Made by a program: the position numbers and the translations under genes | The notes under the pieces: generated by a model | What the model was told of the DNA's origin: nothing | What the model saw: the letters and a program-made list of their open reading frames with translations, nothing else | Databases searched by the model: none | Assembly (NCBI GenBank): GCA_011048485.1 | Contig: DSDX01000026.1 | Location: 1 to 10,574 of the forward strand | Length of the DNA: 10,574 nt | Reading direction: 5' to 3' | From: Candidatus Aminicenantota bacterium | GTDB taxonomy: Bacteria > Acidobacteriota > Aminicenantia > Aminicenantales > Saccharicenantaceae | Shown here: piece after piece, positions 1 through 5,485 of the stretch | Numbering within the stretch: the first letter of the stretch is position 1 | Layout: every line of letters begins with the position of its first letter

Positions 1-12
1 CCCCCGCACCCC

Positions 13-35
13 GGAAACCTTCTTATACGGTTTCC
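13..35. repeat. Inverted repeat GGAAACC/GGTTTCC
   Basis: GGAAACC (13-19) and GGTTTCC (29-35) are exact complements around an A/T-rich nine-base centre, directly next to the CCCGCC/GGCGGG stem at 36-50. It could be a hairpin or the operator/promoter region of a gene beyond the window edge; what lies to the left cannot be seen. Confidence 0.3.
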
Positions 36-47
36 CCCGCCTGCGGC

Positions 48-73
48 GGGCCCCCCTTCCAGCACGGGGGCCC
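48..73. repeat. GC-rich stem-loop downstream of the operon
   Basis: GGGCCCCC (48-55) and GGGGGCCC (66-73) are perfect complements around ten bases, about 75 bases past the polyferredoxin stop codon on the minus strand. No T-tract follows on either strand. A second possible stem, CCCGCC (36-41) with GGCGGG (45-50), competes for bases 48-50. A terminator role is possible but not shown. Confidence 0.4.
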
Positions 74-99
74 TGGGACGACATCCCTCGCCGCCTCGC

Positions 100-118
100 G
101 GAGCCGATACGAGGCTCC
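100..118. repeat. Stem-loop GGAGCC/GGCTCC
   Basis: GGAGCC (100-105) pairs with GGCTCC (113-118) around seven bases, about 30 bases after the polyferredoxin stop codon on the minus strand. It lacks a U-tail on that strand. It may be part of the operon's 3' end structure. Confidence 0.35.
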
Positions 119-146
119 TTCTCGGCCGGGCTCGGGATATCGCCCC

Positions 147-1760
147 CTACTTGTACGGATCGTCCGACGGCCCGGCCGAGAGGTCCAGGAGCAGCCGGTT
201 CGTCTCCGACCGCGTCTCGCCGACGCTGGTGACGAAGATGGCCGGGTCGTCCATGACCGGGCACTTGTTCTCGCAGATACCGCAGCCCGTGCAGACTTCG
301 ATGTCGACGACCGGGGCCTTCTGGACGGCCGTCGTGCCGTCGGGAAGCGTGGCCTCGTGCTCGACGAGCTGGATGGCCTTGGGCGAGACCGGGCAGTGCT
401 CCTCGCAGACGATGCAGGGCTTGCCCAGGACGTAGGGGATGCAGCGGCTCTTGTTGACCCAGGCCGTGCCGATCTTGATCTCGTTCTTGGCCTCGATGGT
501 CAGCTTCTTGATGGCCCCCGTCGGGCAGACCTGCGTGCAGAGGGAGCAGTAGTACTCGCAGTAGCCGATCTTGGGGACCAGCTTGGGCGTGTAGAAGCCC
601 TCGGGCCCGGCTTCCGTCAGGACGGGCTGGAGGCCGCCCGTGGGGCAGGCCCGCATGCACTGGCCGCACTTGACGCACTTGGCCAGGAACTTGTCCTCGG
701 CGAGGGAGCCGGGCGGGCGGATGAGCTTGAGCGAGGCCCTCTTGCGGGCCGGCGTCAGCTTGAAGAAGGGGACGGCCGCGATGCCGAAGAGCGTCGTCAG
801 GACGAGCTTGCGGCGGGAGAGGGCGATGTTGGAGACGTTGCTCAGCTTCTCGGGCTTGGCGGAGAGGCGAAAGCTGATGGCGCCCGTGGGGCAGATCGAA
901 GCGCAGTTCTGGCAGTAGACGCATTCGCCGCTCTTCCAGGTCTCTTCCGGATAGGGATGGGCCTGGGTCTCGCAGTGCTGGGTGCAGAGGCCGCACTTGA
1001 TGCATTTCTCGGGATCGATCCGGAGCTTGAGCAGGTTCCAGCGGCTGAGCAGGCCCAGCAGGGCGCCCAAGGGACAGAGATAGCGGCACCAGAACCGCTC
1101 CTTGCGGGCGTTGAGGGCGACGGCGCCGAGAAAGAGGAGACCGACCGAGACGCCCATGATGAAGGTCGTGTTGATGGTCCAGTTCTGGAGGGCCTGGGAG
1201 ATGGCGCGGGCCGGGCCGAGGGCCCCGACGCCGTAGAGGACGCCGCTCAGCGACGAGAAGGCCTCGGCCACCGCGGGCAGCACGGCCAGGGCGAAGGAGC
1301 GGGTCAGGAACGACAGGGGATCGAGGTAGCCGGCCAGGTCGAGCCCGAAGAGGGCGGCGACGAGGACGATGAGGAGGATGTAGTATTTCGGGGCCAGGCT
1401 GGCCTTGTCCTCGCGCGGCGGGCGGAGGAACTTGGTCTTCTTGAAGGCGAAGGAGGCGAACTGGTGGACGGCCCCGAGAGGGCAGACCCAGCCGCAGAAG
1501 ACGCGCCCGAAGAGGATGGTCGCGACGGCCGTGACCAAGGAAAAGGCGAACCAGGCGTAGACGAGCCGGGCCGAGAGGATCGTGATCAGGGCCAGGAGCG
1601 GGTCGAAGTGGAAGAACCGCTGGACGGTCGAGCCGATGTAGTCTTCCCCGGTGTAATGGGCGCCGAAAAAGAGGTAGAGGAAGAGGCCGAAAAAGGCGGC
1701 CTGGCTGGCCATCCGCAGGATCTCGAGAGAGCGGTAGGGCCTAGATCTTCCGGGTTTCAA
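147..1760 (-). CDS. NapH-like membrane ferredoxin fused to NapG-like polyferredoxin
   Basis: Predicted membrane-bound electron-transfer protein of 537 aa with six potential [4Fe-4S] clusters. Residues 1-240 are NapH-like: hydrophobic segments near 18-33, 55-85, 126-145, 156-180 and 197-216, and two CxxxCP motifs (C89/C93 and C225/C229). Two ferredoxin clusters follow (C253/C256/C259/C263 and C280/C283/C286/C290). Residues 315-333 then read SRRKL plus a hydrophobic run, like a Tat signal. Four NapG-like clusters come next: C362/365/368/372, C401/405/408/412, C440/449/452/456 and C490/493/496/500. NapH and NapG are usually separate proteins that pass quinol electrons to a periplasmic reductase; no reductase gene is visible here, so the acceptor is unknown. 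The start is TTG, supported by GGAAGG six bases upstream; it overlaps the DUF362 gene by 20 bases. An ATG at residue 17 is the alternative start but lacks a good ribosome binding site. Family call is sure; physiological role is not. Confidence 0.9.
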   Translation of the reverse strand: MKPGRSRPYRSLEILRMASQAAFFGLFLYLFFGAHYTGEDYIGSTVQRFFHFDPLLALITILSARLVYAWFAFSLVTAVATILFGRVFCGWVCPLGAVHQFASFAFKKTKFLRPPREDKASLAPKYYILLIVLVAALFGLDLAGYLDPLSFLTRSFALAVLPAVAEAFSSLSGVLYGVGALGPARAISQALQNWTINTTFIMGVSVGLLFLGAVALNARKERFWCRYLCPLGALLGLLSRWNLLKLRIDPEKCIKCGLCTQHCETQAHPYPEETWKSGECVYCQNCASICPTGAISFRLSAKPEKLSNVSNIALSRRKLVLTTLFGIAAVPFFKLTPARKRASLKLIRPPGSLAEDKFLAKCVKCGQCMRACPTGGLQPVLTEAGPEGFYTPKLVPKIGYCEYYCSLCTQVCPTGAIKKLTIEAKNEIKIGTAWVNKSRCIPYVLGKPCIVCEEHCPVSPKAIQLVEHEATLPDGTTAVQKAPVVDIEVCTGCGICENKCPVMDDPAIFVTSVGETRSETNRLLLDLSAGPSDDPYK

Positions 1761-2640
1761 CGCGGACCTTCCCTAAGTCGAATTCGCCCAAGCCTCGTTC
1801 CTTGGCCATGGCCAGGTAGGGCAGTTCGCGGGGCTCGACCCCGAAGAGCGAGGCCCCCATGGCGTCCACGGCCAGGGGGTCCGTCCCGGCGATGACCGTC
1901 TTCTTGAGCTCGGTGTCCGAGACCCGGCCCCCCTGGGGGCCGTTGCGGACGAGGATGCGATAGGCGTCGAGGACCGTCAGCCGGGGCTTAAAGAAGGCGG
2001 CCAGGTCGACGATGGCCTTGTCGAGGCTTTGGTGGAACTGGTTGCGGGCCCCGCCGACCGCGCCGAGCCAGTTCTTGCCCCCCAAGGTCAGACGGCAGAG
2101 GGAGTGGTGCTTGGCGATGGGCACGTTGATGATCTTGTCGGACTCGATGACGTCGAGGAGGACCTCCCACTCGTCGAGCCACTCGCCCCGGAGGGCCATC
2201 TTCTTGACCCTGAAGTCGTCGACGAAGAGCATGTCGCCGCCGGCCTCTTTGACGGCCTCCTGGATGCCCGAACGGACATAGCAGCGTTTGGCCTGGTTGG
2301 TCGTGTTGTCGATGACGATGGCCTTCTTGGCCCCGGCGTCGAGGACGAGCTCGACGAGGGTCCGGACGACCTCGGGATTGGTGCAGGCGGCCATCTCGGG
2401 GGTTCGGTCCCAGCCGATGTTGGGCTTGATGACGACCTTATCGCCCTTGCCGACGAAGCGGTTCATGCCGCCCAGGGCGGCGATCGCCTCCTTGGTGATG
2501 GCGACCGGCGATTCGCCCTCGACCGCGGCCAGGACGGACGGGCCGCCCGGGGAGGCCGCTTGGCCGGCCAACGCGCCGGGCCCGAACCGGAGGGCCAGGC
2601 CGGCCGCGGCCGCGCTCTTGATGAATTCGCGTCTCTTCAT
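1741..2640 (-). CDS. Tat-exported DUF362 domain protein
   Basis: DUF362-family protein of 299 aa; the biochemical function of this family is largely unsettled. The N-terminus has a clear twin-arginine signal (RREFIK at residues 3-8), then an Ala/Gly/Leu-rich stretch and a probable AxA cleavage site after residue 25, so the mature protein should be periplasmic and exported folded. Family-like features are KPNIGW at 72-77, the KHHSLCRLTLGGKNWLG block at 177-193, H203, and DPLAVDAMG at 254-262. Many DUF362 proteins carry a C-terminal ferredoxin domain; this one has only three scattered cysteines (C86, C120, C182), so it cannot hold a classical ferredoxin cluster. The polyferredoxin gene next downstream could supply that function in trans (inference). 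ATG start, with AAAGGA eight bases upstream that forms the last two sense codons of the amidase gene; the gap to that gene is five bases. Confidence 0.9.
   Translation of the reverse strand: MKRREFIKSAAAAGLALRFGPGALAGQAASPGGPSVLAAVEGESPVAITKEAIAALGGMNRFVGKGDKVVIKPNIGWDRTPEMAACTNPEVVRTLVELVLDAGAKKAIVIDNTTNQAKRCYVRSGIQEAVKEAGGDMLFVDDFRVKKMALRGEWLDEWEVLLDVIESDKIINVPIAKHHSLCRLTLGGKNWLGAVGGARNQFHQSLDKAIVDLAAFFKPRLTVLDAYRILVRNGPQGGRVSDTELKKTVIAGTDPLAVDAMGASLFGVEPRELPYLAMAKERGLGEFDLGKVRVETRKI
1767..1774 (-). promoter_or_regulatory. Ribosome binding site deciding a TTG start of the polyferredoxin
   Basis: Minus-strand AGGGAAGG ends six bases before the TTG at 1760. No comparable site precedes the in-frame ATG at 1712, so the TTG start inside the end of the DUF362 gene is preferred. 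Confidence 0.55.
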
Positions 2641-2645
2641 GATTC

Positions 2646-3878
2646 TTATCCTTTGCCGAGCGAATGGATATATTCCATGATGCCGTCATAGATGCCCTGG
2701 GCGGCCAGGTCCCGGTAGGTCTTGGTCTTGAGCTTGGCCTCTTCCCTGGCGTTGCTGAGGTGGGAGATCTCGACGAGAACGGAGGGCATTTCCCCCCCTA
2801 TGAGGACCCAGAAGGGGCCCCCCTTGACGCCCAGGTTCGGGATGCCGGGCAGGTCCCGGGACAGGGACTTGACCAGGTTGGTCTGGATGGCCTCGGCCAG
2901 CTTTTTCGACTCCTGGATCTTGCTGTTCTGCACGATTTTCTCCAGGATCGAGCGCATCTGGCCGACGTTCTTGGTCGAGGTGGCGTTCTCGACGGCCGCC
3001 AGCTCGATGACCGAGGGGTCGGGGCTGATGTTCAGGAAAAAAGTCTCGACACCGCCGCGCCTGCGGTCGCGATGGGCGTTGGCGTGGATGGAGACGAAGA
3101 GATCGGCCCTCTTCTGGTTGGCGATGACGGTCCGGTCGTCGAGCCCGACGTCGACGTCCGACTCGCGGGTCAGCACCGCCTCGATCCCGGACCGGTCCTC
3201 GAGCAGCTTCTTCAGCGACAGGGCGACGGCCAGGTTGATCTCCTTCTCCTGCAGGCCGCTCCGGCCGATCGTGCCCGGCTTCGCGCCGCCGTGCCCGGGG
3301 TCGATGACGACCGTCCGGACGCCCAGGCCCAGCTGCCGGGCCATGGACGTTCCCTTGAAGTTGGGATCGTCCGGGTCGACCTTGCGCTGGACGGCCGGCT
3401 GCGTCCTCTCGCCCGGCTGGGCGACCTTCCCGGCCGGGGCCATGGTCGCCGGGGCCTGCGGGCCGTGGGGATAGATATCGACGACCAGCCTGTAGGGATC
3501 GAAGAGATGGAAAACGCGGTAGGATTGGATGCGCAGAAAATCGACGTCGACCACGAGCCTAACCGTCGAGACCGTTTTCTGGGCGATCCGGATCTGGCTG
3601 ACGTAGTCCGCCTGGACGGGGTAAGCCTGCCCCTGAAGGATGGGGTTGAGCTTGGCCTGGAGGACGTCGACGTAGATCCGGCCCGGGTCCCTGAGCTCGC
3701 CGAAGGTGTATTCGCGCAGCGTGCCGATGTCGAGGACGACCCGGGTGAAGTTCGGATGGGTGGAGCGGCGCAGGTTGACGATCTCGATCCGTGGGTCGTC
3801 CTGGGGCGGCCCGGCTGCCAGGGGGAGAGCCAGGGCGGCGAGGAGGGCCGGGGCGACGATCGTGCGCAACTCTCTCAA
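2646..3878 (-). CDS. N-acetylmuramoyl-L-alanine amidase, AMIN plus Amidase_3
   Basis: Zinc-dependent periplasmic amidase of 410 aa that cleaves the bond between N-acetylmuramic acid and the stem peptide, normally in daughter-cell separation. Residues 1-22 are a Sec-type signal peptide. Residues 32-136 match an AMIN domain (peptidoglycan/septum targeting); 140-185 is a Pro-rich linker; 188-405 is Amidase_3. Probable zinc ligands are H196 in DPGHGG, E211 in LQEKEINL and H265 in SIHAN; the catalytic Glu is E370 in VLVEISHLSN. The stretch 288-328 matches the position of the helix that blocks the active site in AmiB/AmiC-type enzymes, so it is probably activated by a partner such as an EnvC/NlpD-like LytM protein (inference; none is in the window). 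No ATG exists in frame near the N-terminus: an in-frame stop at 3885-3887 limits the start to TTG at 3878 or TTG at 3869. The first gives a better signal peptide. First gene of a three-gene operon. Confidence 0.94.
   Translation of the reverse strand: MRELRTIVAPALLAALALPLAAGPPQDDPRIEIVNLRRSTHPNFTRVVLDIGTLREYTFGELRDPGRIYVDVLQAKLNPILQGQAYPVQADYVSQIRIAQKTVSTVRLVVDVDFLRIQSYRVFHLFDPYRLVVDIYPHGPQAPATMAPAGKVAQPGERTQPAVQRKVDPDDPNFKGTSMARQLGLGVRTVVIDPGHGGAKPGTIGRSGLQEKEINLAVALSLKKLLEDRSGIEAVLTRESDVDVGLDDRTVIANQKRADLFVSIHANAHRDRRRGGVETFFLNISPDPSVIELAAVENATSTKNVGQMRSILEKIVQNSKIQESKKLAEAIQTNLVKSLSRDLPGIPNLGVKGGPFWVLIGGEMPSVLVEISHLSNAREEAKLKTKTYRDLAAQGIYDGIMEYIHSLGKG
2649..2654 (-). promoter_or_regulatory. 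Ribosome binding site for DUF362 gene, inside amidase codons
   Basis: AAAGGA on the minus strand is both the last two sense codons of the amidase gene (Lys-Gly) and a Shine-Dalgarno sequence eight bases before the DUF362 ATG. This arrangement implies translational coupling. Confidence 0.65.
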
Positions 3879-3887
3879 TTCGAATCA

Positions 3888-3916
3888 ATTTTAACGGACC
3901 CGGGGAACGTTGTCCA
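3888..3916 (-). promoter_or_regulatory. Promoter of the amidase/DUF362/polyferredoxin operon
   Basis: On the minus strand, TGGACA (3911-3916) matches the -35 consensus at five of six positions, then a 17-base spacer, then TAAAAT (3888-3893), five of six matches to the -10. The predicted +1 is near 3881, only about three bases before the TTG at 3878. With no ribosome binding site visible, the first gene would be nearly leaderless. Confidence 0.6.
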
Positions 3917-3928
3917 CCGGCAACAGCG

Positions 3929-3950
3929 CTCCGGCCACCGTAGCTCGGAG
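3929..3950. repeat. Stem-loop, CTCCG/CGGAG arms
   Basis: Arms CTCCG (3929-3933) and CGGAG (3946-3950) are exact complements. A further GC/GC pair (3934-3935 with 3943-3944) stacks inside past a single bulged base at 3945, leaving a seven-base loop. It lies just upstream of the operon -35 on the minus strand. Confidence 0.4.
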
Positions 3951-3973
3951 AATCCCCTCGCCCTCATGGGAAA

Positions 3974-4004
3974 AGTCCGAAGACGCCATCGCGTGCGCCG
4001 GACT
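3974..4004. repeat. Stem-loop with internal loop
   Basis: Outer arms AGTCCG (3974-3979) and CGGACT (3999-4004) are perfect complements. Inside, ACGC (3983-3986) pairs with GCGT (3991-3994) around a four-base loop. The two helices are separated by a three-by-four internal loop, ten base pairs in all. Confidence 0.5.
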
Positions 4005-4007
4005 CGG

Positions 4008-4061
4008 CGCCAAAACAACTCGCTCGGCTTGCGCTAAGCCTCGCTTGGACACGTTTTGGCG
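4008..4061. repeat. Long stem-loop, CGCCAAAAC/GTTTTGGCG arms
   Basis: Nine-base perfect arms CGCCAAAAC (4008-4016) and GTTTTGGCG (4053-4061). Within them, GGCTT (4026-4030) pairs with AAGCC (4036-4040) around GCGCT, and GC (4022-4023) pairs with GC (4043-4044) beyond a TC/TC internal loop. Such nested pairing over 54 bases is unlikely to be chance and resembles a structured RNA or a palindromic repeat unit. Confidence 0.55.
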
Positions 4062-4075
4062 GTTTGCAGGCAAAC
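4062..4075. repeat. Short inverted repeat GTTTGC/GCAAAC
   Basis: GTTTGC (4062-4067) and GCAAAC (4070-4075) flank two bases; as RNA, five pairs would close a four-base loop. It directly abuts the preceding 54-base stem-loop. Confidence 0.4.
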
Positions 4076-4145
4076 GACCCTCGCCCGGCACGCGCTCCGG
4101 CTGAACTTTTCCAAATCGGGCTTGGGGATCCTCCTCCCCCCCGTC

Positions 4146-4167
4146 TTCGGCGGCGTCGGGCGCCGAA
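4146..4167. repeat. Inverted repeat downstream of apgM, possible terminator
   Basis: TTCGGCG (4146-4152) and CGCCGAA (4161-4167) form a seven-base-pair stem with an eight-base loop, 38 bases past the apgM stop codon. On the minus strand it is not followed by a T-run, so it is not a classical intrinsic terminator; it could slow transcription or protect the 3' end. Confidence 0.35.
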
Positions 4168-4204
4168 AAGGTCTCTCGCCCGTAATCTGTTCGGGGTTTT
4201 CCGG

Positions 4205-5407
4205 CTAAGCGCCGAATTTTTTGAGCTTGAGCGCGTGGGCCAGCATCAAGGGCATGGCTGAGAGGGACCGGAAGCGGCCGAGATAGCCCCGGGCGCAGGC
4301 CCGTTCGGCGAAGGCGTTGACGTCGTCGGCGCCGGCCGTCGCCGAGACGAGCAGGAACGGGTTGGCGTGCCAGGAGTGGCCCTTGAGGCCGGAGGGCGTC
4401 GAGTGATCGGAGGTGACGACGAAGACGTCGGGCTTCAAGGCCATGATCCTGGGGACGTAGGGGTCGAGGGCCTCGATGGCCGCGACCTTGGCCTCGAAAT
4501 CGCCGTCTTCGCCGGTCGAGTCCGTCTTCTTGTAGTGGACGTAGAAGAAATCGTGGTCGGCCCAGCTCTTCTCCAGGGCCTCGATGAGGTCGTCCGTCCC
4601 GGCCCCGACCGGGAGGACGTCCATGCCCAGCAGCTTGGCCAGGCCCTTGTACATAGGGTAGTTGGCGACGGCCGCCGGGCGGAGATTGAAGAGCTCCTGC
4701 ATGGTCGGGATGGAGGGAAACTTGGAGAAGCCGCGGAGCAGGGCCGCGTTGGCCTTGGGCTCGGCCGCGAGGACCTCCGCGACGTCGTCGAGGAAGCTGT
4801 TGACGATGCCGGCCGCCTTGGCCGCCTCGGGTTTCTCGGGCTCGGCCGGGAGCGGGGCCCGGCCCTCCTTCTGGGGGTCCGCGTCGGACAGGGCGTCGGA
4901 CAGGCCCTCGGCCGTGAAGCGGGCCACGAAGCGATGTTCCTTGCCCGGGAAGACCCGGATCTCGACGCCCTCGCGCTTCGGCAGACGGGCGTTGAGCGCT
5001 TCGCAGATGCGGACGTTCTCCTCGGTCGGGATGCGGCCGGCCCGGCGGTCGGCGACCAGGCCGTCCTTGACCGAGGCGAAATTGCCCCGGGCGACGAGAT
5101 CGTTGCGGCCGACCTCGACGCCGGAGCCCAGGGCCTCGAGGATGCCCCGGCCGAGCTGGTACTTGAGCGGGTCATAGCCGAAGAGGGCCAGGTGGGACGG
5201 GCCGCTGCCCGGCGTGATGCCCATCATGACGGGGTCGGCGACGCCGCAGACGCCGGCCTTGGCCAGGGCGTCCAGGTTCGGCGCGCGGGCCGCCTCGAGC
5301 TCGCTCTTCCCTTCGGCGGGCAGGCCCCCGACGCCGTCCATGACGAGAAGGACGATCTTCGACTCGGTCTGTTGGCTCAGTTCGCGGGCCAGGTCTTCCC
5401 ATTCCAT
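4205..5407 (-). CDS. apgM: 2,3-bisphosphoglycerate-independent phosphoglycerate mutase, archaeal type
   Basis: Interconverts 3-phosphoglycerate and 2-phosphoglycerate in glycolysis/gluconeogenesis in the cytoplasm, using two divalent metals and a phosphoserine intermediate. The 400-aa length fits the archaeal-type (ApgM) family rather than the longer GpmI enzymes (about 510 aa). Visible motifs: VMDGVGG at 22-28 (metal ligand D24), TPGSGPSHLALFGYDP at 65-80 (S68 is the likely nucleophile), a family-typical middle region including DPQKEG at 177-182, NYPMYKGLAKLLGMDV at 249-264, HYKKTDSTGEDGD at 291-303 (D296), TSDHSTP at 332-338 (D334, H335) and HSWHANP at 344-350 (H347). ATG start with a strong AAGGAG nine bases upstream. 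It is divergent from guaA and 326 bases upstream of the amidase gene on the same strand. No U-tailed terminator follows the stop, so some read-through into the amidase operon is possible. A related alkaline-phosphatase-fold mutase is the only realistic alternative. Confidence 0.94.
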   Translation of the reverse strand: MEWEDLARELSQQTESKIVLLVMDGVGGLPAEGKSELEAARAPNLDALAKAGVCGVADPVMMGITPGSGPSHLALFGYDPLKYQLGRGILEALGSGVEVGRNDLVARGNFASVKDGLVADRRAGRIPTEENVRICEALNARLPKREGVEIRVFPGKEHRFVARFTAEGLSDALSDADPQKEGRAPLPAEPEKPEAAKAAGIVNSFLDDVAEVLAAEPKANAALLRGFSKFPSIPTMQELFNLRPAAVANYPMYKGLAKLLGMDVLPVGAGTDDLIEALEKSWADHDFFYVHYKKTDSTGEDGDFEAKVAAIEALDPYVPRIMALKPDVFVVTSDHSTPSGLKGHSWHANPFLLVSATAGADDVNAFAERACARGYLGRFRSLSAMPLMLAHALKLKKFGA

Positions 5408-5416
5408 GACCGCTTT

Positions 5417-5422
5417 CTCCTT
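5417..5422 (-). promoter_or_regulatory. apgM: apgM ribosome binding site
   Basis: Minus-strand AAGGAG (GGAAGGAG if extended to 5424), nine bases from the ATG at 5407. It fixes the apgM start and contrasts with the absence of such a site in front of guaA on the other strand. Confidence 0.75.
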
Positions 5423-5437
5423 CCGACTTCCGTTCGT

Positions 5438-5446
5438 ATTCTAGCA
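5438..5446 (-). promoter_or_regulatory. apgM promoter, extended -10 type
   Basis: On the minus strand this reads TGCTAGAAT: an extended -10 with five of six consensus matches (TAGAAT). No recognisable -35 lies 16-18 bases upstream, as is common for extended -10 promoters. Predicted +1 near 5431 gives a leader of about 24 bases that contains the AAGGAG ribosome binding site. It lies back to back with the guaA promoter, with only four bases between its extended -10 and the guaA -35. Confidence 0.45.
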
Positions 5447-5450
5447 CAAA

Positions 5451-5479
5451 TTGAAACCTGGCCCGGGCTCTGATACTAT
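5451..5479 (+). promoter_or_regulatory. guaA promoter, predicted leaderless start
   Basis: TTGAAA (5451-5456, five of six matches to the -35 consensus), a 17-base spacer, then TACTAT (5474-5479) preceded by TG one base earlier, making an extended -10. Standard spacing puts +1 at about 5486, the A of the guaA ATG. No ribosome binding site lies upstream of that ATG, which agrees with a leaderless transcript. The spacer contains the 8-base palindrome GCCCGGGC (5461-5468), which might be an operator, but it may equally be chance in GC-rich DNA. Confidence 0.6.
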
Positions 5480-5485
5480 CTGTCC

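Larger units (their letters stand above)
3879..4204. other. Non-coding spacer between apgM and the amidase operon
   Basis: This 326-base gap has no convincing gene. Its amidase-proximal end holds the operon promoter. The rest is rich in inverted repeats (stem-loops at 3929-3950, 3974-4004, 4008-4061, 4062-4075 and 4146-4167), an unusual density for a spacer in otherwise tightly packed DNA. It also contains more A/T runs (for example AAAAG, TTTTGG, TTTTCC) than the coding regions. It may be a long 5' or 3' untranslated region, a small RNA, or an interspersed repeat element. Confidence 0.6.

Noticed and set aside
357..1895. A 512-codon plus-strand open frame
   Set aside because: It is opposite the cysteine-motif-rich polyferredoxin gene; composition is low-complexity and charged, with no domain. 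The absence of stops follows from GC-rich codon use.
2664..4037. A 457-codon plus-strand open frame running through the amidase gene and the spacer
   Set aside because: Antisense to the amidase with its full set of catalytic motifs; no family resemblance. Its run into the spacer only means that stops happen to be absent there.
3891..4091. A 66-codon minus-strand open frame in the spacer, starting GTG
   Set aside because: It runs through the stem-loops, ends inside the predicted -10 box, has no ribosome binding site that I could see and resembles no family. If the spacer proves to be a repeat, such frames may recur, but I see no evidence of translation.
3879..4204. tRNA, riboswitch or other known RNA gene in the spacer
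   Set aside because: No cloverleaf with a TTCGA-type loop and CCA end, and no conserved core of a riboswitch class that I recognise, could be found on either strand.
4064..4261. A 65-codon plus-strand open frame overlapping the apgM 3' end
   Set aside because: It overlaps the conserved end of apgM in antisense and starts in the repeat-rich spacer; no domain or ribosome binding site.
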